From Pandoraea sp. PE-S2T-3 (GTDB lineage: Bacteria; Pseudomonadota; Gammaproteobacteria; Burkholderiales; Burkholderiaceae), in the NCBI RefSeq assembly GCF_002179965.1, contig NZ_NGUQ01000014.1:124001-188000 (forward strand): 64,000 bases of DNA. Direction: 5' to 3'. A program made the translations under genes and the position numbers. Below are positions 55,425 to 63,397 of this stretch, piece after piece. Positions within the stretch are counted from its first letter, which is position 1; each line of letters starts with the position of its first letter. The notes beneath the pieces are model-generated. The model was not told the origin of the DNA and made no database searches. It saw only the letters and a list, made by a program, of their open reading frames with translations.

Positions 55425-55948
55425 GGCTCGCCGAGATCCCAACGCGACTGCCAGTGCGCGACGTACTGGCGTGCGATGTCGGGCCTATCGCGAATGACGA
55501 TCACGTTCTCGGAATTGCTCGTCTCGGCAGACGGTACGAAGTTGAACGAGCCGGTTTCCACCGTATTGCCATCGACGATGATCGTCTTGTCGTGATGGAT
55601 ATTGAAGTGATCGTTGGTGCGCAGTGCCACGCCCTGCCCCGTCACGAAGTCCATGGCCGCCTTGCTGGCTTTGCCGGTATTGCGCTTCTTGTCGATCACT
55701 ACGCGAACATCCACGCCGCGTTTTTTCGCATCGACCAGCGCCTGCATGATGTCAGGTGCCTGAAACGAGTAAGCGAGCATCTGGATGCTGTGCTTTGCGC
55801 TGCCGATGGTCTCGAGCACCAGCGTGCGTGCCGAGCCCTCCGGCGAAAACCCCATGCGAATATCGGGTTCAGCGTGCGCGGCCGACAGCGGTGCAACGCC
55901 CGGCAATGCGAGCAGCGTCACGAGTACGAAGTTTCGAAATGTCGTCAT
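55400..55948 (-). CDS. Secreted phospholipase D-family nuclease
   Basis: The protein has 182 residues. Signal peptide (about 1-26, ending AAHA) followed by a PLD fold with a single HKD motif: His119, Lys121 and Asp126 (HHDKTIIVDGNTVETGSFNF). One-motif members such as Nuc act as dimers and cut DNA or RNA non-specifically in the periplasm. The ATG overlaps the stop of the upstream SDR gene (ATGA), so the two are cotranscribed. The 3' end meets the convergent lipoprotein gene. Confidence 0.85.
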   Translation of the reverse strand: MTTFRNFVLVTLLALPGVAPLSAAHAEPDIRMGFSPEGSARTLVLETIGSAKHSIQMLAYSFQAPDIMQALVDAKKRGVDVRVVIDKKRNTGKASKAAMDFVTGQGVALRTNDHFNIHHDKTIIVDGNTVETGSFNFVPSAETSNSENVIVIRDRPDIARQYVAHWQSRWDLGEPYPPVAPR

Positions 55949-57006
55949 GTTTCGAGTGTCGCCAGCAGCGCCGCCACGTCGGGATACGTCAACCGATAAC
56001 CGAGTTCACGTTTCAGCCGCGTGTTGTCCAGCCGGCGCGATTCCGACATGAACGACAACAGCGTCGGCGGCAGCTCGCGCACCGCCGCTTCGCGCGAGAT
56101 GCGTGGCGGACGGGCCAAACCGAGCGCATCGGCCACCCGGTCGAAGTATTCGCCCATGCGCCATTCGGTGTCATCGCTCGCATGCACCACACGCTGCGGC
56201 TTGCCGCGCCACATCGCCCGGATCAGAATCGCGGCCAGATCGTCCGCATGGATATGGTTGGTGTACACGTCGTCCGATTCGCGCAATGCGGGCGTGCCAC
56301 GCTCAAGACGCGCCGTCGGCAGCCGGTCGGCAGCATAAATCCCGGGAATTCGGACGATGGACGCGCGCCAGCGCACCCGGGCCCGCTCCGCCTGCCGCCA
56401 ACTGGGGCGCACACCCGCCACGCTCGTCGCGCTGCCCGGCGAAAGCGTGCGTGGCGGCCCGGCCGCCCACTCGCGCCGCGCATTTCGGGCGTGCGCGGAG
56501 GGCCGCCCGAGCGCGCGCAACGTGCGCTCGGCATCCACGCGCCGCTGCCCGCGCGGCGAACGCGCCTGCGGCGTACGGGTCTCATCGACCCGCGCCCCGC
56601 CGCAATCTCCATACACCCCGCTGGTACTGGCGTAGACGAGGATGCGACGCGAAGCGCGTGCGCCCCCCTCGGGTACAATATTGGGCTTCGAGGGCCGCAA
56701 AAGTGCGGCCCGCAAACGGCGCGTGCGCAGGTCCTTCGTGCCGCTGCCGGCAACACCGTCGGGCGGCGCCAGATGCAGCACACGCGGCGCCAGATGGGCG
56801 ATACGCGCGAGACTCGCACGGTCGTCCAGATTGGCGGCGACAGGCACTGCACCGGCGGCACGCAGGACGGCATGACGCGCATCGCTGGACGTCACGGCGT
56901 AGACGCGAAAACGTTTGACGAGGGCCGGCAGCGCACGCATGCCGACATCGCCGCAGCCCACGACCAGAAGGCGTGGGCGACCGAGGGATTTGGACGGATT
57001 TTTCAT
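55945..57006 (-). CDS. NAD-dependent epimerase/dehydratase-type SDR protein (YeeZ-like)
   Basis: The protein has 353 residues. N-terminal Rossmann motif LLVVGCGDVGMRAL (13-26), a YASTSGVYGD motif in the middle and VRIPGIYAADRLP later, as in YeeZ-like proteins. Between them (about 155-215) lies an Arg/Ala/Pro-rich low-complexity stretch (PSAHARNARREW) not usual for the family. It is expected to use NAD(P); substrate unknown. It is the first gene of a pair with the nuclease and is divergent from the 2Fe-2S reductase with only 15 bases between start codons. Confidence 0.8.
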   Translation of the reverse strand: MKNPSKSLGRPRLLVVGCGDVGMRALPALVKRFRVYAVTSSDARHAVLRAAGAVPVAANLDDRASLARIAHLAPRVLHLAPPDGVAGSGTKDLRTRRLRAALLRPSKPNIVPEGGARASRRILVYASTSGVYGDCGGARVDETRTPQARSPRGQRRVDAERTLRALGRPSAHARNARREWAAGPPRTLSPGSATSVAGVRPSWRQAERARVRWRASIVRIPGIYAADRLPTARLERGTPALRESDDVYTNHIHADDLAAILIRAMWRGKPQRVVHASDDTEWRMGEYFDRVADALGLARPPRISREAAVRELPPTLLSFMSESRRLDNTRLKRELGYRLTYPDVAALLATLET

Positions 57007-57021
57007 TTTTCGGATTGTAGT

Positions 57022-58056
57022 ATGGCTTACAACGTTACCCTCGTGCCGAGCGGGCGCGAGTTCCAGGTCGAAGACGGCGAGGCACTGCTCTCGGCCGCGC
57101 TACGTCAGGGCATCGGCCTGCCCTACGGCTGCAAGAACGGTGGCTGCGGGTCATGCAAGGCGAAGCTCGTCGAGGGCACCGTCGAGCACGGCGCACACTC
57201 GGCGACTGCGCTCACCAAGGACGAGGAAACGCGCGGTTTCGCACTGCTGTGCTGCGCGCACGCCAAGAGCGACGTTGTCGTCGAGAGCCGCGAAGTCAAG
57301 GGCATCGGCGACATTCCGGTCAAACGCCTGCCGTGCCGCGTGAATGCGCTGACGCGCCTCGCCGACGACGTCATCGTCATGCGCCTGCAACTGCCGGCCA
57401 ACGAGCGCTTTCAGTACCTCGCCGGCCAGTACATCGAATTCATCCTGAAAGACGGCCGCCGCCGCAGCTATTCGATGGCCACCGCGCCGCACGAAGAAGG
57501 CTTCATCGATCTGCACCTGCGCCATATGCCCGGCGGCGTGTTCACCGATCACGTCTTCAACACGATGAAGGAGCGTGAAATCCTGCGCTTCGAAGGCCCG
57601 CTCGGCACATTCTTCCTGCGCGAGGATTCCGAGAAGCCCATCTTGCTGCTCGCCTCGGGCACCGGCTTCGCGCCGATCAAGGCCATCGTCGAGCACGCCG
57701 TGCACAAGGGCCTGAATCGCCCGATGACGCTGTACTGGGGCGCCCGCCAGTTGAAGGACATCTACCTGCGCGATCTGGTCGAACAATGGACACGCGAGAT
57801 TCCGGGCTTCTCCTTCGTACCGGTACTCTCCGAAGCCGCACCGGAAGACCAGTGGCAAGGCCGCACGGGTTTCGTGCACCGCGCCGTGGTCGAAGACCTG
57901 CCGGATCTGTCGGGCTACGAGGTGTACGCCTGCGGCGCGCCGGTGATGGTCGAATCGGCACGCCGCGACTTCATTGCCCACCACCAGTTGCCGGAAGATG
58001 CGTTCTTCGCCGACGCCTTCACCACCGAGGCCGACAACCCGGGGAGCGGCAACTGA
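57022..58056 (+). CDS. 2Fe-2S ferredoxin/FAD-NAD reductase (AscD-like)
   Basis: The protein has 344 residues. Plant-type ferredoxin domain about 1-95 with Cys37, Cys42, Cys45 and Cys77 ([16 protein letters not shown]). FAD domain about 105-205 ([11 protein letters not shown]) and NAD domain about 215-335 ([14 protein letters not shown]). Annotated relatives are called CDP-6-deoxy-delta-3,4-glucoseen reductase or phenol-hydroxylase-type reductase. It passes electrons from NAD(P)H to an oxygenase or dehydratase partner not encoded here. The start has no clear ribosome site and lies 15 bases from the divergent SDR start. Confidence 0.9.
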   Translation: MAYNVTLVPSGREFQVEDGEALLSAALRQGIGLPYGCKNGGCGSCKAKLVEGTVEHGAHSATALTKDEETRGFALLCCAHAKSDVVVESREVKGIGDIPVKRLPCRVNALTRLADDVIVMRLQLPANERFQYLAGQYIEFILKDGRRRSYSMATAPHEEGFIDLHLRHMPGGVFTDHVFNTMKEREILRFEGPLGTFFLREDSEKPILLLASGTGFAPIKAIVEHAVHKGLNRPMTLYWGARQLKDIYLRDLVEQWTREIPGFSFVPVLSEAAPEDQWQGRTGFVHRAVVEDLPDLSGYEVYACGAPVMVESARRDFIAHHQLPEDAFFADAFTTEADNPGSGN

Positions 58057-58124
58057 TCGACGGGCGCGCGTCATTTGGGGGGGATAGGGACAGATGCATG
58101 AACGCGACAGTTCACGCATTCCCT

Positions 58125-58154
58125 TTGACAAGCGCCGCATCATCGCCTTATTCT
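58125..58154 (+). promoter_or_regulatory. Sigma70-type promoter ahead of the Arg-rich leader
   Basis: A perfect -35 TTGACA (58125-58130), 18-base spacer and -10 TATTCT (58149-58154). The predicted start near 58161 coincides with the ATG of the leader ORF, so its RNA would be almost leaderless. Confidence 0.6.
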
Positions 58155-58161
58155 TGCCGAC

Positions 58162-58248
58162 ATGAACCTGATTGCCATCGCCTCGATCCGACGTCGCCGT
58201 ACGCTGCCCCTCCCGGGATGCCGCGCGGCGCGCTATGGACTGCGATAA
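58162..58248 (+). CDS. Arginine-rich putative leader peptide
   Basis: A 28-codon ORF (starts MNLIAIASI, ends in Arg-stop TAA at 58246) holds seven Arg codons. Four are consecutive at 58189-58200 (CGA CGT CGC CGT). It lies between a sigma70-like promoter and an intrinsic terminator in front of an acetylornithine-type aminotransferase gene. This layout is that of amino-acid attenuators, in which ribosome stalling at the rich codons decides on termination. No Shine-Dalgarno is seen and CGN codons are frequent in GC-rich DNA, so translation is unproven. Confidence 0.45.
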   Translation: MNLIAIASIRRRRTLPLPGCRAARYGLR

Positions 58249-58270
58249 CAAGCGAGTTCTCAAGCACAGC

Positions 58271-58301
58271 AAAGCCACGGGCACACCCCGTGGCTTTTTT
58301 T
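58271..58301 (+). terminator. Intrinsic terminator, possible attenuator of the aminotransferase gene
   Basis: A 10-bp stem (58272-58281 with 58287-58296, 5-base loop) is followed by seven T residues (58295-58301). It lies 23 bases after the leader stop and ends 39 bases before the argD-like ATG. It could also terminate read-through from the reductase gene. Confidence 0.85.
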
Positions 58302-58340
58302 ATTCCTCGTCTCTTTACCTTTCGTCCTTCGGAGACCGTT

Positions 58341-59609
58341 ATGTCGCTTGCTTCCCAATCCGCCGCATCGTCATCGTCAACTTCGTCGACCTCAAAGACT
58401 TCGTCTGACGCGAAGTTTGCCGAGTTCGCCACTCACGCCCTGTTGCCGATTACCTCGCGCCCGGATCTCGTGTTCACCCACGGCAAAGGCGCGTGGCTGT
58501 ATGACCACGACGGCAAGCGATATCTCGATTTCATTCAGGGCTGGGCCGTGAACAGCCTCGGTCACTGCCATCCGGTGATGCGCGACGCACTCACCACGCA
58601 GGCCTCGCAACTGCTGAACCCGAGCCCGGCGTACTACAACCTGCCGATGATCGAGCTGGCCGATCTGCTCGCGCGCCTGTCGGGGCTGGGCAAGGTATTC
58701 TTCGCGAACAGCGGCGCCGAAGCCAACGAGAGCGCCATCAAGCTCGCCCGCAAGTGGGGCCAGTTGCATCCGAACCCGGCCGGTGGCGCGCGCTTTGAAA
58801 TCATCACGTTCAAGAACGGTTTCCACGGCCGCACGATCGCCACGATGTCGGCCAGCGGCAAGCCGGGCTGGGACACGATTTTCGCGCCGCAGGTGCCGGG
58901 CTTCCCGAAGGCCGATCTCAACGACATCGCTTCGGTCGAGGCACTCATCGGCCCCGATACCGTCGCCGTGATGCTCGAACCGATTCAGGGCGAAGCGGGC
59001 GTGGTGCCCGCCACCGAGGCGTTTCTCAAGGAACTGCGTGCGCTCACGAAGGCGCGCGGCCTGCTCCTGATCGTTGACGAAGTGCAGACAGGCTGCGGCC
59101 GGACGGGCACGCTCTTCGCTCACCAGCAGGCAGGCATCACGCCCGACATCATGACGCTCGGCAAAGGCATCGGCGGCGGCGTGCCGTTGGCGGCCATGCT
59201 CTGCGGCGACGAGTTCGCCGTCTTCCAGCCGGGCGATCAGGGCGGCACGTATAACGGTAATCCGCTCATGTGTGCCGTGGGCCTCGCCGTGATGCGCACG
59301 GTCAGCGCCCCGGGTTTCCTCGAATTCGTGCGGGCACAGGCCGATTACCTGAGCGCCGGGCTGGAGCACCTGTCGTCGCGCTACGGCGGTCAGGGCGAGC
59401 GTGGCGCCGGCCTGCTGCGCGCGCTGCTGCTCGGGCGCGACATCGGCCCGCAACTGGTGGAAGCGGCGCGCGACATGGGGCCGGACGGCCTGCTGCTCAA
59501 TTCGGCCCGCCCGAACTTGTTGCGCTTCATGCCGGCGCTCAACGTGAGCCGCGACGAAATCGATCAGATGCTGTCCCTGCTCGACTCGCTGCTCGCCAAG
59601 CACGCGTAA
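58341..59609 (+). CDS. argD: Acetylornithine aminotransferase-type class III transaminase
   Basis: It converts N-acetylglutamate semialdehyde to N-acetylornithine with glutamate, in arginine synthesis, by family. The protein has 422 residues. The first 22 or so are Ser/Thr-rich and unusual; the fold begins at [20 protein letters not shown]-binding residues are Lys275 (TLGKGIGGG) and Asp246 ([10 protein letters not shown]), with [15 protein letters not shown] (about 123-137). GGAG six bases upstream supports ATG 58341. A succinyldiaminopimelate or succinylornithine role cannot be excluded. Two GNAT genes follow. Confidence 0.88.
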   Translation: MSLASQSAASSSSTSSTSKTSSDAKFAEFATHALLPITSRPDLVFTHGKGAWLYDHDGKRYLDFIQGWAVNSLGHCHPVMRDALTTQASQLLNPSPAYYNLPMIELADLLARLSGLGKVFFANSGAEANESAIKLARKWGQLHPNPAGGARFEIITFKNGFHGRTIATMSASGKPGWDTIFAPQVPGFPKADLNDIASVEALIGPDTVAVMLEPIQGEAGVVPATEAFLKELRALTKARGLLLIVDEVQTGCGRTGTLFAHQQAGITPDIMTLGKGIGGGVPLAAMLCGDEFAVFQPGDQGGTYNGNPLMCAVGLAVMRTVSAPGFLEFVRAQADYLSAGLEHLSSRYGGQGERGAGLLRALLLGRDIGPQLVEAARDMGPDGLLLNSARPNLLRFMPALNVSRDEIDQMLSLLDSLLAKHA

Positions 59610-59660
59610 GACCCGCCGCCACGTTCCCAGATTCTCAGATTCTCAGAGGAGAGACCAACG

Positions 59661-60158
59661 ATGAACGACATGAGCCAGGCGCACGCGACGCCACCGGCCG
59701 ACGCCATCGTCGAAATATCGCCCGATCCGGCCAGACTGGATATCGGCTTCATTCACAAGGCACTGTCGACGCAGACGCATTGGGCGAAAGACATTCCGCG
59801 TGACACGCTCACGCGCGCGATTTCGCACTCGCTGTGCTTTGGCGCGTACGCCACGCACGTCGAAGGCGGGCCGGTGCAGCAGGTCGGCTTTGCGCGCGTG
59901 ATTACCGATCGCGCCACGTTCGCGTATCTGGCGGATGTGTTCGTCGATCCGTCGATGCGCGGTCTGGGCATCGGCAAGCGCCTGTGCGAGAACGTGCTCG
60001 CGCACCCGGCGTTGCAGAACTTGCGGCGCTTTCTGCTCGCCACGACCGACGCGGCGAGTCTCTATGCGCGTTATGGCTTCGAGCCGCTGGGCGAGCCCAA
60101 CAAGATGATGCAGATTCACCGGCCCGATATTTATACCGGCAAGGAGCATGCATCGTGA
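59661..60158 (+). CDS. GNAT family N-acetyltransferase
   Basis: The protein has 165 residues. The acetyl-CoA-binding motif is clear (VFVDPSMRGLGIGKRLCENVL) and YARYGFEPLGEPNKMMQI near the end marks the YjdJ/ArsN-like group. The start at ATG 59661 follows AGAGGAGAG. It is 51 bases downstream of the aminotransferase and overlaps the next acetyltransferase, so the three probably share a transcript. Substrate unknown; an arginine or related amine is conceivable from context. Confidence 0.85.
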   Translation: MNDMSQAHATPPADAIVEISPDPARLDIGFIHKALSTQTHWAKDIPRDTLTRAISHSLCFGAYATHVEGGPVQQVGFARVITDRATFAYLADVFVDPSMRGLGIGKRLCENVLAHPALQNLRRFLLATTDAASLYARYGFEPLGEPNKMMQIHRPDIYTGKEHAS

Positions 60159-60628
60159 TCGCGCTGGCTACCGACATCCATATCCGTACGTTCGACGATA
60201 CCGATACCGACGCGGTGATCGCGCTCTGGCGGGAGGCATTTCCCGAGTACAACCGCGCGGACAAGCCGCATCGCGAGCCGCGCCGCTCGATCGCCAATAA
60301 GGTGGCGATGCATGACGGCCTGTTCTTCGTCGCCGTGCGCGATCGCAAGATTGTCGGCACCGTGATGGCCGGTTACGACGGGCATCGCGGCTGGGTGTAT
60401 TCGCTCGCGGTCGCGACGACGCTGCGTCGGCGCGGTGTCGCCAGTGCGTTGCTGCGTCATGCAGAAAATGCGCTGACCGAACGCGGCTGTCTGAAGCTCA
60501 ACTTGCAGGTACTCACGCAGTCGCGCGAGGCCCTCGCCTTCTACGCGGCGCACGGCTATGCCGCTGACGATGTGGTGAGTCTGGGCAAGCGTCTGCCGCT
60601 CACGGCCGGAGCGGGAGCGTTGCTGTAA
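60155..60628 (+). CDS. GNAT family N-acetyltransferase (YpeA-like)
   Basis: The protein has 157 residues. Motif A is VYSLAVATTLRRRGVASALL, followed by LNLQVLTQSREALAFYAAHG, typical of YpeA/RimI-like enzymes. The start GTG 60155 overlaps the previous stop (GTGA) and has AAGGAG upstream. Substrate is unknown. It is the last gene before a strong bidirectional terminator. Confidence 0.85.
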   Translation: MIALATDIHIRTFDDTDTDAVIALWREAFPEYNRADKPHREPRRSIANKVAMHDGLFFVAVRDRKIVGTVMAGYDGHRGWVYSLAVATTLRRRGVASALLRHAENALTERGCLKLNLQVLTQSREALAFYAAHGYAADDVVSLGKRLPLTAGAGALL

Positions 60629-60660
60629 ATGTTGAAATTGCTAGCGTCGTCGCCATAAAC

Positions 60661-60695
60661 AAAGCGCGCCGGAGTTTCCTCCGGCGCGCTTTTTC
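60661..60695. terminator. Bidirectional rho-independent terminator
   Basis: A 14-bp stem (60661-60674 with 60679-60692, loop TTTC) is flanked by an A-run on the left and a T-run on the right. It lies between the GNAT gene (plus) and livF (minus) and should end both transcripts. Confidence 0.9.
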
Positions 60696-60734
60696 CTTTC
60701 AGTCACGTGTCGATACGTGCCGACTCGCCAAGAC

Positions 60735-61448
60735 TTACTCCCCGAGATACGCGGCGCGCACCTTCGGATCGTCGAGCATGTCTTTCGCGTTACCGGTCAT
60801 GGTGACGAGCCCGCTGTCCATCACATAGCCACGGTTTGCGGCTTGCAACGCGAGCCGCGCGTTCTGCTCAACGAGCAGCACCGTCACGCCTTCACTCGAC
60901 ACCGTACGAACCACCTCGAAGATCTTGTCGACCATGATCGGCGAGAGGCCCATCGACGGCTCGTCGAGCAGCAGCAACTTCGGTTGGCTCATCAGCGCGC
61001 GTGCCATCGCGAGCATCTGCTGTTCACCACCCGAGAGCGTGCCGGCGAGTTGGTCTTTGCGCTCCTTCAGACGCGGGAAGATACCGAACATCTTGTCGGT
61101 GTCGTTCTTGATCCCGGCCGTGTCGTTGCGCAGATACGCCCCCATCTGCATGTTCTCGAGGATGGTCATGCGCGTGAAGATGCCGCGGCCTTCCGGCACC
61201 ATCGCCAGCCCCTGCTTGAGCAGATCGAACGCCTTTACGCCGCGAATCGACTTGCCCAGATACTCGATATCACCATCGGCCCACGGCAACAGGCCAGTGA
61301 TGGCCTTCATCGTGGTCGTCTTGCCCGCACCGTTCGCGCCAATTAGCGTGACCAGTTCGCCCGGCTCGATGCTCAGGTCGATCCCCTTGACCGCCTTGAT
61401 CCCGCCGTACGCGACTTTCAGGCCCTTGATCGTCAACATTGCGCTCAT
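60735..61448 (-). CDS. livF: Branched-chain amino-acid ABC transporter ATPase LivF
   Basis: The protein has 237 residues. Walker A GANGAGKT, signature LSGGEQQMLAMARAL, Walker B KLLLLDEPSMGL, and the H-loop region (LLVEQNARLAL) are complete. LivF and LivG drive uptake of Leu, Ile and Val through LivH/LivM. ATG 61448 overlaps the livG stop (ATGA); a TTG one codon earlier is less likely. It is the last gene of the cluster, ended by the terminator at 60661. Confidence 0.94.
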   Translation of the reverse strand: MSAMLTIKGLKVAYGGIKAVKGIDLSIEPGELVTLIGANGAGKTTTMKAITGLLPWADGDIEYLGKSIRGVKAFDLLKQGLAMVPEGRGIFTRMTILENMQMGAYLRNDTAGIKNDTDKMFGIFPRLKERKDQLAGTLSGGEQQMLAMARALMSQPKLLLLDEPSMGLSPIMVDKIFEVVRTVSSEGVTVLLVEQNARLALQAANRGYVMDSGLVTMTGNAKDMLDDPKVRAAYLGE

Positions 61449-62221
61449 CAATGGCCTCCTGCACCGAGATACGCTTCAATCACCGCGGGATTTTTCTGCA
61501 CATCCTGCGGCAAACCTTCGGCAATCACCTTGCCGTAATCCAGCACCGTCATGCGGTTGCACAAGCCCATCACCAGCTTCACGTCGTGCTCGATGAGCAG
61601 AATCGTGCGGCCGTCGCTGCGAATCTTGTCGAGCAAGCCGCGCAACTCGATCTTCTCGGTCGCGTTCATGCCGGCAGCCGGCTCATCGAGTGCGAGCAGC
61701 TTCGGATCGGTGGCAAGCGCACGCGCAATCTCCAGACGGCGCTGGTGGCCGTACGAGAGGTTGGCCGCCGTGTAGTTGGCATACTTCGCCACGCCCACGT
61801 ATTCGAGCAACTCCATCGCGCGGTCACGGATGGCACGCTCTTCGGCCTTCGCCCCCGGATACCGGAGGATGGCGCCGATCACGCCCATCTTCGTGCGCAC
61901 GTGGCGCCCGACCATCACGTTCTCGACGACGGTCATGCCGCCGAACAGACGAATATTCTGGAACGTGCGGGCAATGCCCGCGCGCGCCACTTCATGCACG
62001 GCGGTCGGCTTGTAGGCGCTGCCGTCGAGCGTGAATTCGCCGGAATCGGGCGTGTAGAGCCCGGTGATGACGTTGAAGAAAGTGGTCTTGCCGGCACCGT
62101 TCGGGCCGATCAGTCCATAAATTTGTCCCGGCTTGATTTCCAGGCCCACATCGGTGAGGGCCTGAAGACCGCCGAAGCGTTTGTTCACGCCCTTGACGGA
62201 CAGCAGAATTTGTTCGCTCAT
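61448..62221 (-). CDS. livG: Branched-chain amino-acid ABC transporter ATPase LivG
   Basis: The protein has 257 residues with Walker A GPNGAGKT, signature LSYGHQRRLEIARALA and Walker B KLLALDEPAAGM; the C-terminus (VIEAYLGAGGH) is that of LivG. It pairs with LivF. The gene lies 21 bases downstream of livM and overlaps livF. Confidence 0.94.
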   Translation of the reverse strand: MSEQILLSVKGVNKRFGGLQALTDVGLEIKPGQIYGLIGPNGAGKTTFFNVITGLYTPDSGEFTLDGSAYKPTAVHEVARAGIARTFQNIRLFGGMTVVENVMVGRHVRTKMGVIGAILRYPGAKAEERAIRDRAMELLEYVGVAKYANYTAANLSYGHQRRLEIARALATDPKLLALDEPAAGMNATEKIELRGLLDKIRSDGRTILLIEHDVKLVMGLCNRMTVLDYGKVIAEGLPQDVQKNPAVIEAYLGAGGH

Positions 62222-62242
62222 AGTCAGATCATCTCCCTCGGC

Positions 62243-63379
62243 TTACAGAGTCCGTTCTTCCGGACGCGGCGACGGCCACAGGCCGGCCGGACGGTACAGC
62301 ATGATCAGGATCATGGCCAGACCGTACAGCAACTGCCGGATCACCTCGGGATCGACGATGACGCTGCCGAACAACTTCATTTGCAACGGGCCCATGGTCG
62401 AGCGCAGGATCTCGGGGAAGGCCGAGAGCAGCACACCGCCCAGAATCACGCCCGGAATGTGCCCCATGCCGCCGAGCACCACCATCGAGAGCACGACGAT
62501 CGACTCCCAGAAGGTGAACGACTCGGGCGAGACGAAGCCCTGGAACGCCGAGAACATGCCGCCGGCCACACCGCCGAACGACGCGCCCATGGCAAATGCG
62601 AGCAGCTTGATGTTGCGCGTGTTGATGCCCATCGCCTTGGCGGCGATTTCGTCTTCACGAATGGCCACCCATGCCCGTCCGATGCGCGAGTGCTGCAATC
62701 GCACGCAGATGAACGCGATGATCAGCGCCAGGAACACGAACAGGTAGTAATACATGTACACCGAGCTGACCTGTACCCCGAAGAAGTTGTGCGCCTTCGA
62801 AAAATCGAAGCCGAACAACGACGCGGGCTGGATCGCGGTGATCCCCTTCGGGCCGTTGGTGATGTTCACCGGACGGTCGAGGTTGTTCATGAAAATGCGG
62901 ATGATTTCGCCGAAACCCAACGTGACGATGGCCAGGTAGTCACCCCGCAGACGCAGTGTCGGCGCCCCCAGCAAGATGCCGAATATCGCCGCTACCGCCG
63001 CCCCGATCGGTATGGTGAACCACACCGGCACGTGCAGTCCGTTCGGGAACAGATGCCCGATCCACTCGAACTGCGTCGACAAGTGCGGCGAGCTGAGAAA
63101 CGCGGTGACGTACGCGCCCACGGCATAGAACGCGATGTAGCCCAAATCGAGCAGGCCGGCGAAGCCCACCACGATGTTCAGGCCCAGCGCGAGCATGATG
63201 TAGAGCAGCGCGAAGTCGAGCACGCGCACCCAGTAGTTGCCACCGGCGTAGCCCACGAGTACCGGCGCGAAGATGGCCGCAAGCAGGAAAAAGGCGAGGC
63301 CGCGATAGGCCTTGCGTGTGGCGGCGGCGGCCGAAATTTGCGTGGCCGCGCCCGACGAAGTTTGCACAGGTTGATTCAT
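62243..63379 (-). CDS. livM: Branched-chain amino-acid ABC transporter permease LivM
   Basis: The protein has 378 residues and about ten membrane segments. The LivM signature GDYLAIVTLGFGEIIRIFMNN and VAIREDEIAAKAMGINTRNIK (the ATPase-contacting loop) are visible. The N-terminal 30 residues are hydrophilic. It forms the channel with LivH. It lies 18 bases downstream of livH. Confidence 0.94.
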   Translation of the reverse strand: MNQPVQTSSGAATQISAAAATRKAYRGLAFFLLAAIFAPVLVGYAGGNYWVRVLDFALLYIMLALGLNIVVGFAGLLDLGYIAFYAVGAYVTAFLSSPHLSTQFEWIGHLFPNGLHVPVWFTIPIGAAVAAIFGILLGAPTLRLRGDYLAIVTLGFGEIIRIFMNNLDRPVNITNGPKGITAIQPASLFGFDFSKAHNFFGVQVSSVYMYYYLFVFLALIIAFICVRLQHSRIGRAWVAIREDEIAAKAMGINTRNIKLLAFAMGASFGGVAGGMFSAFQGFVSPESFTFWESIVVLSMVVLGGMGHIPGVILGGVLLSAFPEILRSTMGPLQMKLFGSVIVDPEVIRQLLYGLAMILIMLYRPAGLWPSPRPEERTL

Positions 63380-63397
63380 TGTGTTTGTCCTCGCCGC

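Noticed and set aside
55318..55497. 59-codon plus frame with repeated Gly-Asn motifs
   Set aside because: No ribosome site and 98-base overlap with the convergent nuclease gene; it is more likely a by-product of the frameshifted gene end, so it is mentioned only there.
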